DNA of 64,000 nucleotides from Sunxiuqinia sp965372405 (GCA_965372405.1 CBDVCE010000016.1:1-64000); one strand, 5' to 3'; counted from the stretch's first letter, positions 1 through 8,411 are shown. Notes: generated by a model from the sequence alone, not told the origin. Made by a program: numbers and translations.

Positions 1-205
1 TAGCGTATTATTATCGTAGTTTCGTAATGTTTTTACCTTGCAACGGTCTTAATTTTTAAATTCTTCATAATAATAGTTTATTAGTTAGTCGATAGTTCTG
101 TTCTAACAATATACAAATCTACTTAAAAAACAGAATTCGAATAAATCCCATTCTCTTTATTATAATAAATCTATCAAATATTTAAAGTATAAATCTAAAG
201 GCTAG

Positions 206-302
206 AGCGGATATGTTATCCGTGCTTTGTTTTGACAAAAACAAGAAAAATATAAAAACATAAAGTACTAACCTTAAATGGCACGAATTATAAATTCGCG
301 CC
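206..302. repeat. Pair of REP-like imperfect palindromes
   Basis: Two short imperfect hairpins lie about 55 bp apart: one around 206-225 (arms CGGATA and TATCCG) and one at 280-302 (arms near CACGAATT and AATTCGCG around an AT-rich centre). They resemble the REP-type palindromes that accompany RAYT (Y1 transposase) genes in Bacteroidota, but no transposase is visible in this window. The assignment to the REP class is an inference from shape only. Confidence 0.4.
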
Positions 303-540
303 AGTCAGAGGACATTGTTATTCTAGCTTTCTACCGCACCCACACTAATAAAGAGATTTACAATTTCGATGATTTGAAGAGCGGAAAGACATTTTTCTAC
401 GTGAGGAAATAAGACAACCACCTTTTTCTCTCAAAAATCATTGGCAGATTACAAATTACCTGTGAAGAATCATCCATTACCATCAAAAAATGGGTAGCAA
501 CTGTTCAGGAATGGCAGATGACCAATAGAGAATCACACAT

Positions 541-590
541 TACCATCAGGAAATGAGACATTACCGGTAATGTCTCATTTCCTGATGGTA
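541..590. repeat. Perfect 50-bp palindrome
   Basis: The segment equals its own reverse complement over all 50 bases, with centre TTACCGGTAA and arms beginning TACCATCAGG. Symmetry stops exactly at 540/591. The right end touches the first unit of the 21-bp tandem array that follows, and the arm sequence itself looks like a diverged array unit. It could extrude a cruciform. There is no T-tract, so a terminator is unlikely. Confidence 0.9.
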
Positions 591-859
591 CAATTGCAGA
601 ATCTGGCGGTACAATACCATTTCTGAACGGTACAGTATCAAAACCTAGTGGTACAGTTGCATTTCCATATGGTGCAGAACCAAATCCAGACGGTACAGAA
701 GCAAAACCTGGTGGTACATTCCCAAAACTGACGGTACAGAGCCAAAATCTACTGGTACAGTCGCAGAATCTAGCGGTACAATTACAAAATCTGGTGGTAC
801 AGTCGCAAACCTGGCAGTGCAGAACCAAAATCTGGCGGTCATTTCTCAAAATCTTGTGG
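589..859. repeat. 21-bp degenerate tandem repeat array, 13 units
   Basis: Thirteen consecutive units follow the pattern TACAgtNgCaaaatctggcGG. Eleven are 21 bp and two (715-734 and 798-817) are 20 bp. The 21-bp period keeps frames open on both strands, which creates long spurious ORFs with heptad-like VPxGxxx patterns. The two 20-bp units shift the frame within the array, arguing against a conserved protein. There are no spacers of CRISPR type. Confidence 0.85.
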
Positions 860-870
860 CTCCCTTACAC

Positions 871-962
871 TTTAGAGAAAGTCATCCTGAACTTGTTTCA
901 GGATCTCCGTCAAACAAGGAAAGCGCAACCTGAAGCAGATTCCGAATCAAGTTCGGAATGAC
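871..962. repeat. Interspersed palindromic repeat, copy A
   Basis: Begins with TTTAGAGAAAGTCATCCTGA and contains two hairpins, CCTGAAC..GTTTCAGG and TTCCGAATCAAGTTCGGAA, then ends in GAATGAC. It is the diverged member of a family present at 1589-1697 and 1891-1998, with an inverted relative at 2499-2585. Such repeats are dispersed between genes in many bacterial genomes; their function is unknown. Confidence 0.75.
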
Positions 963-995
963 TGCTTCATTTTTGATTTTTATACCCTAATTGTA

Positions 996-1418
996 TTAGT
1001 ATGGGAACTTCAATATGTCAAAATCTGGAAGTTCCGAATCAATATTAATCTCACTCTGATCCGACAGAGAAAAATTTGTATGAACAGATGGCTTGCCTTC
1101 AACAAAGCTTTCTTTCTCATTCATCAAATTATACCTTCCCTCAAAAACAAAAGACTCATCAAATAATTGAGAAGGTTCTCCCTGTTTAATAATCCTACCA
1201 TTTGCCCTGAAATGTGTTTTTAAATACAATGTAAAATAACCCGAAAGATTACCACTATATTTTTTCACACTTTCGATCTCCTCAACTTCAATCTCTCTAA
1301 TTTGAACATTAGCACCAAAACTATACCCCAGATCATATCCAAAAAAAGGATTTGATAATAATTCTTTTTTTATTGAGTCAATGGAATATTGATCAATTAA
1401 TTCTTTAATATCAATCAT
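996..1418 (-). CDS. Hypothetical protein, 140 aa
   Basis: An isolated soluble-looking ORF of 140 residues with no signal peptide and no membrane segment. It is rich in Glu, Ser and Phe and contains a probable beta-rich middle (around residues 50-100). I do not recognise a family. It is flanked on both sides by interspersed repeats, so it is a single-gene island, and no partner gene is near. Its codon use looks like the rest of the window and it has no obvious repeat content, so I take it as a real gene with moderate confidence. Confidence 0.6.
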   Translation of the reverse strand: MIDIKELIDQYSIDSIKKELLSNPFFGYDLGYSFGANVQIREIEVEEIESVKKYSGNLSGYFTLYLKTHFRANGRIIKQGEPSQLFDESFVFEGRYNLMNEKESFVEGKPSVHTNFSLSDQSEINIDSELPDFDILKFPY

Positions 1419-1588
1419 GTTACGCTATTTACCACAAAGATAAACATAAAATTATCGCCCCATAAAAAAGCAAAAAACACCTTAGATGAATAGAACATGT
1501 TATCTTTTCTAAGTGAAGCTTTTCCACATGGGGATCAGATCTCTACATAGATGCTGAAATAAATTCAGCATGACAAAATCTCTTTCCT

Positions 1589-1697
1589 CCCTTCCACTTT
1601 AGAGAAAGTCATCCTGAACTCGATTCAGGATCTCCGTCAAATAGGGAAAGCGTAACTCGAAGCAGATTCCGATCCGGCAGCTGCCGGACGGGATGAC
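1589..1697. repeat. Interspersed palindromic repeat, copy B
   Basis: A 109-bp unit that differs from copy C (1891-1998) by one inserted T and one substitution. It contains the hairpin CCTGAACTCGATTCAGG and the 16-bp perfect palindrome TCCGGCAGCTGCCGGA (1673-1688). Near identity with copy C implies recent duplication or gene conversion. Confidence 0.85.
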
Positions 1698-1743
1698 TAT
1701 TGTACTTTTTCAAACAAATAAGCAGTTTGGGAACCGCGACATT

Positions 1744-1890
1744 TCGAATAAGGTAATAAGGTTTGTTTTCAGGTTATCAATTCTGCTACTAAGGTTGAAA
1801 ACGCAAAATAAGGTTTACATATCCACAATAAACCTTATCTCAAACAAAAACCTTAGTAGAAAAACAAAATAACACCAACCCAACCTTATT
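1744..1890. repeat. Nested inverted repeats between copies B and C
   Basis: Three concentric pairs of arms are visible: ATAAGGTTTA (1808-1817) with TAAACCTTAT (1829-1838); CTACTAAGGTT (1786-1796) with AACCTTAGTAG (1849-1859); and an outer, looser pair, GAATAAGG near 1746 with CCTTATTC near 1885. The whole could fold into one long hairpin. It is bounded by the direct repeats B and C, giving a MITE-like arrangement with no ORF. Confidence 0.65.
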
Positions 1891-1998
1891 CCCTTCCACT
1901 TAGAGAAAGTCATCCTGAACTCGATTCAGGATCTCCGTCAAATAGGGAAAGCGTAACTCGAAGCAGATTCCGATCCGGCAGCTGCCGGACGGAATGAC
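1891..1998. repeat. Interspersed palindromic repeat, copy C
   Basis: A 108-bp near-identical direct copy of the unit at 1589-1697, again carrying TCCGGCAGCTGCCGGA (1974-1989). It ends about 90 bp upstream of the GIY-YIG gene. Confidence 0.85.
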
Positions 1999-2089
1999 GT
2001 GTATCTTTTAGGGGGCTACATTACCTAATTTAAAATGGTTTGCTATTTGACGTTCAATTCATTTATCTTTATACAAAACCACCCTAATC

Positions 2090-2443
2090 ATGAAAAAAGG
2101 TTACGTTTACATTCTATCGAATAAATACAGAACAACATTCTATATTGGTGTTACTAGCCAAATAAAAAGACGAATTCTTGAGCACAAGAATGGAGAGGGT
2201 TCTGAGTTCACATCAAAGTATAACCTTACCGATCTTGTCTATTATGAGAAGATAGAAGGGATGGATGAATGCATTGCCAGAGAGAAGCAATTAAAACAAT
2301 GGCGTAGGGATTGGAAGATTGATTTGATAAAAGAGGATAATCCTGAGATGGCTGATTTGGCTGAGGGTTGGTATGAAAAGGAAGATGGTATTTGGGTGGT
2401 AAGGAGTTGTTCGCTGGGAGATCCTGAATCGAGTTCAGGATGA
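2090..2443 (+). CDS. GIY-YIG nuclease family protein
   Basis: A 117-residue single-domain GIY-YIG endonuclease-like protein. The signature is at the N-terminus (YVYILS near residues 5-10 and FYIGVT near 17-22), followed by the RR..EH region and the catalytic-type Glu near residue 65 in AREKQLKQW. The family hydrolyses DNA in homing, repair and restriction enzymes; the role of these short stand-alone versions is unknown. The last seven codons (DPESSSG) and the stop codon are formed by an interspersed palindrome, ATCCTGAA..TTCAGGAT, so a repeat has supplied the C-terminus. A sigma70-like pair (TTGACG at 2047-2052 and TATACA at 2070-2075) precedes the gene, which is unusual for this phylum. The gene sits in the middle of the repeat cluster. 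Confidence 0.85.
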   Translation: MKKGYVYILSNKYRTTFYIGVTSQIKRRILEHKNGEGSEFTSKYNLTDLVYYEKIEGMDECIAREKQLKQWRRDWKIDLIKEDNPEMADLAEGWYEKEDGIWVVRSCSLGDPESSSG

Positions 2444-2585
2444 CGAGATTTTCCTGGGGTCAGGATGACGGTCGTTTGTTGGATTCCCATTTGGGAATGT
2501 CATTCCGTCCGGCAGCTGCCGGATCAGAACCATCCATCCAGGAAAGAGCAACTCGAAGTAGATCCTGAATCAAGTTCAGGATGAC
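2421..2585. repeat. Interspersed palindromic repeats, incomplete and inverted copies
   Basis: Holds the hairpin ATCCTGAA..TTCAGGAT (2421-2441), which overlaps the end of the GIY-YIG gene. An inverted family member follows (2499-2585), with TCCGGCAGCTGCCGGA at 2508-2523 and a second CCTGAATCAAGTTCAGG hairpin. A third type of hairpin, ATTCCCAC..GTGGGAAT, lies at 2660-2679. Confidence 0.75.
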
Positions 2586-2610
2586 TTCTCTTATTTTTGG
2601 AGAGAGTATT

Positions 2611-2643
2611 AAAAAAAAGCCACTCCCTTTCGGAAATGGCTTT
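2611..2643 (-). terminator. Rho-independent terminator after mutB
   Basis: Read on the minus strand, the stem AAAGCCA/TGGCTTT is followed by a run of eight T residues. It lies about 50 bp beyond the mutB stop codon and should end the mutA-mutB transcript. Confidence 0.75.
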
Positions 2644-2695
2644 CTAATTTTATCATAAGATTCCCACCTTCGTGGGAATGACTTGTTACTTACGA

Positions 2696-4846
2696 CTATT
2701 CATGCGAAGCAATTAAAATCTCAAGGATTTTTTTACCGGCAGCTGATACACTTGAGCCAGGACCGAAGATGGCAACAACACCTGCATCGTACAGGTACTT
2801 GTAATCTTGCGCTGGAATAACACCACCTGCAATTACCATGATGTCTTCGCGACCAAGTTTTTTCAACTCAGCAATAACGGCAGGCACCAATGTTTTGTGA
2901 CCTGCAGCCAGTGAAGAAACACCCATAATGTGTACATCATTTTCAACAGCTTGCTTGGCAGCTTCTTCAGGAGTCTGGAACAAGGGTCCCATATCTACAT
3001 CGAAACCAAGGTCGGCATAACCTGTTGCTACTACTTTTGCTCCACGGTCGTGACCATCTTGCCCCATTTTGGCAATCATGATACGTGGCTGACGCCCTTC
3101 AAGTTCAGCAAATTTAGTTGCCAAAGCCTGAGCTTCCTGGAATGTTGCGTCTTGTTTACTTTCTGATGAATACACGCCTGAAATAGTTCTAATTACAGCT
3201 TTATAACGTCCTGCTACTTCTTCGCAGGCATCTGAAATTTCACCTAATGAAGCACGTTTCTGTGCCGCTTTAATAGAGAGATCGAGCAAGTTACCTTCGC
3301 CTGTTTCAGCACATTTAGTAATGGCTGCAAGGGCTTGTTTTACTTCCTCTTCGTTACGCTCAGCACGCAGTTTGTTCAAACGCTCAATTTGTGAGGTACG
3401 AACTGCCGTGTTATCAATCTCCAAGATATCAATTGGATCTTCTTTTTCCAAACGGTACTTATTTACCCCAACAATTGTCTGTGAACCTGAATCGATACGG
3501 CCTTGTGCACGTGCAGCAGCCTCTTCGATACGCATTTTTGGAACACCTGTTTCAATTGCTTTTGACATACCACCTAACTTCTCAACCTCTTCGATTAAAG
3601 CCCAGGCCTTTTCGTAAAGCTCTTTTGTTAGAGATTCAACGTAGTATGAACCTGCCCATGGATCAGCTGAACGACAAACCTCAGTTTCCTGCTGAATGTA
3701 CAACTGTGTGTTACGTGCAATACGTGCTGAAGCATCGGTAGGCAAAGCAATTGCCTCATCCAAAGCATTGGTATGTAGTGATTGTGTGTGACCCAATACA
3801 GAAGCCATTGCTTCAATTGCAGTACGTCCCACGTTATTATAAGGATCTTGTTCTGTCAATGACCAACCTGAAGTTTGCGAGTGTGTACGCAATGCCATTG
3901 ATTTTGGATTCTTTGGATTGAACTGTTTCACCAACTGCGCCCAGATCATACGTGCAGCACGCATCTTGGCAATCTCCATGAAGTGGTTCATTCCAGTTGC
4001 CCAGAAGAAAGACAGACGAGGAGCAAATGCATCCACATCTAATCCTGCTTTGATACCTGTACGAAGGTACTCCAAACCATCAGCCAAAGTATATGCCATC
4101 TCAATATCTGCAGTTGCACCAGCTTCTTGCATGTGGTAACCTGAGATAGAAATTGAGTTGAACTTAGGCATCTTCTGTGAAGTAAATTCGAAGATATCAG
4201 CAATTGCTTTCATCGAGAACTCTGGTGGGTAAATGTAAGTGTTACGCACCATGAATTCTTTCAGAATATCATTCTGGATAGTACCTGCCAACTGATCCAT
4301 GGTAGCACCTTGTTCCAATGCCGTTACAATATAAAAGGCCAATATCGGAAGCACAGCTCCATTCATGGTCATTGATACCGACATCTTATCCAATGGAATT
4401 TGATCGAACAGGATTTTCATATCCAGGATCGAATCAATCGCCACACCTGCTTTACCAACATCACCAACTACACGTGGGTGATCTGAATCGTATCCACGGT
4501 GAGTTGCCAGGTCAAATGCTACAGACAAACCTTTTTGACCAGCAGCCAGGTTACGACGGTAGAAAGCATTTGATTCTTCAGCGGTTGAGAAACCTGCATA
4601 CTGACGGATGGTCCAGGGACGCATAGCATACATTGCTGAATAGGGTCCACGAAGGTAGGGAGGCAAACCTGCAGCATAATCTACATGCTCCAAGCCTTCC
4701 AAATCTTCTTTGGTGTAAACTGGCTTAACCGGAATCTGCTCCGGAGTCATCCAGTCTTTTTCAATTTTCTTTTCGGCAGCCCAATCAGCAGCGTTTGGAT
4801 GATTAGTTGCTTCCTTGATATTTATATTTTTAAAATCTGGTCTCAT
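2696..4846 (-). CDS. mutB: Methylmalonyl-CoA mutase large (alpha) subunit
   Basis: Catalyses the adenosylcobalamin-dependent interconversion of succinyl-CoA and (R)-methylmalonyl-CoA, used in propionate formation or use. The 716-residue length is typical. The N-terminal TIM-barrel half carries the substrate region RPWTIRQYAGFSTAEESN near residue 75. The C-terminal B12-binding domain has the DGHDRG form of the DxHxxG cobalt-ligand motif near residue 600, plus a downstream GGVIP segment. It is the second gene of the mut operon, downstream of mutA on the same strand, but a four-helix-bundle gene separates the two. A strong terminator follows it. Confidence 0.97.
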   Translation of the reverse strand: MRPDFKNINIKEATNHPNAADWAAEKKIEKDWMTPEQIPVKPVYTKEDLEGLEHVDYAAGLPPYLRGPYSAMYAMRPWTIRQYAGFSTAEESNAFYRRNLAAGQKGLSVAFDLATHRGYDSDHPRVVGDVGKAGVAIDSILDMKILFDQIPLDKMSVSMTMNGAVLPILAFYIVTALEQGATMDQLAGTIQNDILKEFMVRNTYIYPPEFSMKAIADIFEFTSQKMPKFNSISISGYHMQEAGATADIEMAYTLADGLEYLRTGIKAGLDVDAFAPRLSFFWATGMNHFMEIAKMRAARMIWAQLVKQFNPKNPKSMALRTHSQTSGWSLTEQDPYNNVGRTAIEAMASVLGHTQSLHTNALDEAIALPTDASARIARNTQLYIQQETEVCRSADPWAGSYYVESLTKELYEKAWALIEEVEKLGGMSKAIETGVPKMRIEEAAARAQGRIDSGSQTIVGVNKYRLEKEDPIDILEIDNTAVRTSQIERLNKLRAERNEEEVKQALAAITKCAETGEGNLLDLSIKAAQKRASLGEISDACEEVAGRYKAVIRTISGVYSSESKQDATFQEAQALATKFAELEGRQPRIMIAKMGQDGHDRGAKVVATGYADLGFDVDMGPLFQTPEEAAKQAVENDVHIMGVSSLAAGHKTLVPAVIAELKKLGREDIMVIAGGVIPAQDYKYLYDAGVVAIFGPGSSVSAAGKKILEILIASHE

Positions 4847-4860
4847 ATTTATAAGATATT

Positions 4861-5294
4861 AGATTCAAGATTCTAGAACCAAGACAAAAAGCATCCTGAT
4901 ACTACAATTTCATCTTGAATGAGTAAATCATTTTTTGAATCTCTTGTAATAAAATTTGTACTTCCTGTAATTTATTTTCAGAAAGATAATCAATATCAGA
5001 AGCGAGAATTAATTGAGTTTCCAATTCAAAAGCAGAGCCTAAAGCTATGTCTAAAAACCGGGCAAACTCTTTATTCGTTGTACGTCCTGAACCTTCAGCA
5101 ATATTTGAAGGAATAGAATATGCGCTTCTTAAGACTTGAGAAATAAGTCCGAATTTTTCTTCAGCAGGGAAATCCCTGGTCAAAAGAAATACTTCTTTTA
5201 CCAGTAAACGGGATCGTTGCCATATTTTCAAATTCTTAAAATTGTGCATCTCTCAAAATCTTGTCTCTTGATTCTTTGTTCTTGGTTCTTAAAT
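4861..5294. repeat. Imperfect inverted repeats bounding the four-helix-bundle gene
   Basis: The left arm (4861-4885, about GATTCTAGAACCAAGAC) and the right arm (about 5278-5294, GTTCTTGGTTCTTAAATC) are approximate reverse complements, lying 16 bp upstream of the 4902 end and 29 bp outside the gene start. Short CTTGATTCT-like motifs recur inside the right flank. The arrangement suggests that the gene moved in as a cassette between mutA and mutB. Confidence 0.5.
4902..5249 (-). CDS. Four-helix-bundle protein (S23/IVS family)
   Basis: A 115-residue protein matching the small four-helix-bundle family first seen in 23S rRNA intervening sequences. Recognisable features are the N-terminal LKIWQ..RLLVKEVFLLT helix, the central SAYSIPSNIAEGSGR signature near residues 43-57, and the FARFLDIALGSAFELETQL helix. 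The biochemical role is unknown. It lies between mutA and mutB on their strand, so it is probably co-transcribed, although it has no known link to methylmalonyl-CoA mutase. Inverted repeats flank it, supporting insertion. There is no rRNA here. Confidence 0.9.
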   Translation of the reverse strand: MHNFKNLKIWQRSRLLVKEVFLLTRDFPAEEKFGLISQVLRSAYSIPSNIAEGSGRTTNKEFARFLDIALGSAFELETQLILASDIDYLSENKLQEVQILLQEIQKMIYSFKMKL

Positions 5295-5305
5295 CCGAAC
5301 TCTTG

Positions 5306-7183
5306 TTATTTTATGCCCAATCTTGTTTGATACCCTTTCAAGTCTTCCAACACATTACTCTTAACATGAATGAAATTCTCAATGCCTTTTGCTTTTAGTT
5401 CGTCTGTACATTTTGGTGCACCGGCAACAACTAAAATTGCATCGTCTTTCAATTGGTCAAGAGCTGCAGGAGCTAACTCAACATATTCATCATCAGAACT
5501 ACAAATCACTACAATATCAGCACCAGCTTCTTTGGCCGCAGCAACTCCTTCTTCAACAGTTTTGAAACCGTTGTTATCCTTCACATCATATCCGGCAACA
5601 GCAAAGAAGTTACAAGCAAACTGAGCACGAGCTTTACGGAAATTCAGACTTCCAATCGTTAGCATGAATGCCAACGGACGTTTGTTGTCTTTTGCATATT
5701 TATCAGTAGCAGCACGAAGCTTTTCAAAAGCCTGAGCACCACGATATGGTTTGATGGTATCCACTTCAGCATCGTCAGCAGTTAAATCCTGCGCTTCAAA
5801 AAGTGATGCATCCATTTCATTTTCCATCTTCTCTGTGAAATTAGGGAACTGGTTTGTACCCAAGATATTTTCACGGCGAGTAGCTACTTTCAAATCACGT
5901 TTGGTAGCCATTTCTTTTACAGCTCCCTGAATGAAACCTTCTTTTGCAGCTGCAAGGAATCCACCTTTTTCCTGAACTTCAAGGAAAAGTTTCCATGCTT
6001 CATCTGCAATCGATCCAGTTAATTCTTCAATATAATACGAACCAGCACCCGGATCAACGATCTTATCAAGGTGAGATTCTTCTTTCAACAATAACTGCTG
6101 GTTACGAGCAATACGATCAGAGAAGATAGTTGAATCTTCAAAAACCTCATTAAACGGACTAACCGTAATTGAGTCTGCACCACCTAATGCAGCACTCATT
6201 GCTTCAGTCTGCGTACGAAGTAGGTTTGCATGCGGATCATAAACCGTTTTATTCCAGCTTCCGGTCTCCGCATGAACTTTCATTTTAGTTGAACATTCAC
6301 ATGCTGGTTCAAAAGCTTTTACAATTTGTGCCCATAATAGACGACCAGCACGTAGTTTTGCAACTTCCATAAAGTAGTTAGCACTAACACTTAGGTTGAA
6401 CTTGATGTTTTTAGCAACATCATCAACTGAAACACCTTCTTCTGTTAAAACTGAAAGATACTCTGCACCTTGAGCCAACGAAAAAGCCAACTCCTGAACA
6501 ACAGAAGATCCAGCGTTACCGTAGTTCTTACCGTTTACCGCAATTACACGATACTTAGGCATTTCATTTGAAGCTGAAATCAACTTCTGAGCCAACTCCT
6601 TCACATGGTCAAACCCTTTTTTGAATCGACCTTTTAAAATGTAGTTTCCAATTGGATCATAAACAACCGAAGCTGCAACATTTTTTGGATCCCATTTGCC
6701 AGCCAGAACATAAGCTGCAAAAGCCTCTGCAACTTTGCAGATACCACATGTACTTACAAAGTTCACCTCAACTGACTCCAGACAAATGTCTTTTAACAAA
6801 ACACCCAAATCTTCAACTGTCAAACTGCTGCACTCTGTAAACACGAAACCCAAAGAGGTTACGCCTTTCATCAAAATGTCGAGTGCTTTTTTGTTAGCCT
6901 CAGCATAGTTTGTTACAACAATATTCTGACGCACTAACCAATCGTTGTTATTGGTTTTTGTTCCACGTACAAATGGGAACTCTCCTGGTAGTGTATCCAG
7001 GTAATCTAATTTTGCAAGGTCATCTTGCCTATAATAAGGCTGTACCGAAAAACCTTCATTAGTCCTCCAAACGAGCTTGCGGTCAAAGTCGGCACCTTTT
7101 AAATCGGTTACCACTTTTTCTTTCCAGACCTCAGCACTAATTGGTGGAAATTCTTCAAATAGCTTGATATATTTTTCTGCCAT
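5306..7183 (-). CDS. mutA: Methylmalonyl-CoA mutase small (beta) subunit
   Basis: The non-catalytic partner of MutB; it forms the mutase heterodimer. The start at 7183 gives 625 residues beginning MAEKYIKLFEEFPP, matching the usual N-terminus of Bacteroidota MutA. An upstream in-frame ATG at 7243 adds 20 unlikely residues, and a -7 box at 7211-7218 would exclude it from the transcript. The C-terminal region is a degenerate cobalamin-binding fold in which the DxHxxG motif is absent (LTIGSLNFRKAR instead), as expected for the beta subunit. It is the first gene of the mutA / four-helix bundle / mutB operon. Confidence 0.95.
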   Translation of the reverse strand: MAEKYIKLFEEFPPISAEVWKEKVVTDLKGADFDRKLVWRTNEGFSVQPYYRQDDLAKLDYLDTLPGEFPFVRGTKTNNNDWLVRQNIVVTNYAEANKKALDILMKGVTSLGFVFTECSSLTVEDLGVLLKDICLESVEVNFVSTCGICKVAEAFAAYVLAGKWDPKNVAASVVYDPIGNYILKGRFKKGFDHVKELAQKLISASNEMPKYRVIAVNGKNYGNAGSSVVQELAFSLAQGAEYLSVLTEEGVSVDDVAKNIKFNLSVSANYFMEVAKLRAGRLLWAQIVKAFEPACECSTKMKVHAETGSWNKTVYDPHANLLRTQTEAMSAALGGADSITVSPFNEVFEDSTIFSDRIARNQQLLLKEESHLDKIVDPGAGSYYIEELTGSIADEAWKLFLEVQEKGGFLAAAKEGFIQGAVKEMATKRDLKVATRRENILGTNQFPNFTEKMENEMDASLFEAQDLTADDAEVDTIKPYRGAQAFEKLRAATDKYAKDNKRPLAFMLTIGSLNFRKARAQFACNFFAVAGYDVKDNNGFKTVEEGVAAAKEAGADIVVICSSDDEYVELAPAALDQLKDDAILVVAGAPKCTDELKAKGIENFIHVKSNVLEDLKGYQTRLGIK

Positions 7184-7210
7184 AATGTAACTGTTAAGAA
7201 AATCAGGCTG

Positions 7211-7218
7211 CAAAATTA
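7211..7218 (-). promoter_or_regulatory. Bacteroidota-type -7 box before mutA
   Basis: The minus strand reads TAATTTTG, a match to TAnnTTTG, 28 bp upstream of the chosen mutA start. No clear -33 TTG is seen at the expected distance. Confidence 0.35.
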
Positions 7219-7504
7219 GTTCTTTTTGCATAGGTGTATTCATAATGGCACACGTTTTTAACCTTTAAGTAACAAATATCATGTTTTGATTTTCAGGGTT
7301 TTACATATGAAACAATGTAGATGTTTCGAAATATTGAGCGGCTACCAGAGATATTTATCTTCACCTATAAGAAACCCTTTTTCTGTAAGGAATCAAGCAA
7401 ACAAACCTACAGCCCATTTGAGTCACACAAAACTGCCTCACTACTAGTGGAATATAATACGAACCAAGGATCTGATCATTTTAAACGATAAGATCCCTAG
7501 CCTC

Positions 7505-7903
7505 CTATTTCACCTCAAAATATTTTGTCTCTTTCAAAAACACACTGTCAGTTAAATGTGTATTCCTATCAATTAAAAGATACTCTAACTGATATTCGCC
7601 TTTCTCAAGTTGTCCTAATGAAATAGTATCGTATCGAAGCACGCAAGCCAACTTCATCATACTATTGAAAGCTTTGACAACTTCAATCTTATCTCCATCT
7701 TTTTTAACCGACTCCAGTAGATTATACTGACAATCATGAAAAATCAGATGAACTTCTTCCCCATTAGAAGTAATACCAAACTCATTTTCTGAAAGTGAAG
7801 ATAAATCAAGCCGCTCGTCCAATGGATTTTCATCATCTGTACAAGCAGCAAAAATGAATAGAGTGATTAAACAGCATCCAATTGTTTTATGAAATCTACT
7901 CAT
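7505..7903 (-). CDS. Hypothetical lipoprotein, about 132 aa
   Basis: Starting at 7903, the protein opens with MSRFHKTIGCC, a hydrophobic stretch, and a lipobox FAAC with the acylated Cys near residue 21, followed by an acidic linker. The remaining ~110 residues look like a small beta-sandwich and contain two further cysteines. I do not recognise the family. A longer start at 7924 would add seven residues before the signal peptide. It stands alone between mutA and a divergent peroxiredoxin. Confidence 0.7.
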   Translation of the reverse strand: MSRFHKTIGCCLITLFIFAACTDDENPLDERLDLSSLSENEFGITSNGEEVHLIFHDCQYNLLESVKKDGDKIEVVKAFNSMMKLACVLRYDTISLGQLEKGEYQLEYLLIDRNTHLTDSVFLKETKYFEVK

Positions 7904-8411
7904 GGATATAAATATTAATGACATGTTTTAGACGTAACTTAACATCAAAAGGTTGCTCTTAAAAACCAAAAGAATAGACAAACAACAAGCTTAATGTTAA
8001 TAAGTATTAAAAGATGCTTTTGTATTTATTTATTATCTTCCTGTTTTCATTCTGGAAAGTAGCAATTTGTAAAATCTACCTTTTGCAAATCGATTTTAGT
8101 GACTATAAGATATAATAAAGACGATTAAAACACGAATTGATAAAGCAAGTTAATCCGCACAAAAGGAAACATGTTGTTCAGTATACACATTGAGATCTTC
8201 AATAGTCTAGTTTTGTAGTCCATTTAACCCGTGGAAATAAAAGCCGTTTTATCAACTCCCTAAATTAATCTTCCGGAGACTTAGTATTACCCAAGAACAA
8301 CAACAATGGCATTTTGCAACAACTCTGTTCAAAAGCAACTGAACACATCGTCTCTCCCCCGGCGTGAATGAAACAGATAAACAACACAACATTCTCTAAA
8401 ATTACAAAATC
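7904..8411. other. Gene-free stretch upstream of the peroxiredoxin
   Basis: About 500 bp of AT-rich sequence between two divergent genes. No ORF, repeat or RNA was recognised. A TAGTTTTG match to the -7 consensus (8207-8214, plus strand) has a TTG only 15 bp upstream, so it is a weak promoter candidate. Confidence 0.35.

Noticed and set aside
278..412. 44-residue ORF on the plus strand
   Set aside because: It starts inside a REP-like hairpin and has no recognisable domain or partner; too weak to call a gene.
505..849. Minus-strand 114-residue ORF with VPxGxxx repeats
   Set aside because: It is created by the 21-bp array, which leaves several frames open; two 20-bp units break any one frame.
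589..859. CRISPR array
   Set aside because: Units follow without unique spacers and are only 21 bp.
4902..5249. 23S rRNA intervening sequence
   Set aside because: The four-helix-bundle protein is of the S23 type, but no rRNA sequence lies around it.
5306..7183. Defective mutase because the DxHxxG motif is missing
   Set aside because: The small subunit of this enzyme normally lacks a functional cobalamin site.
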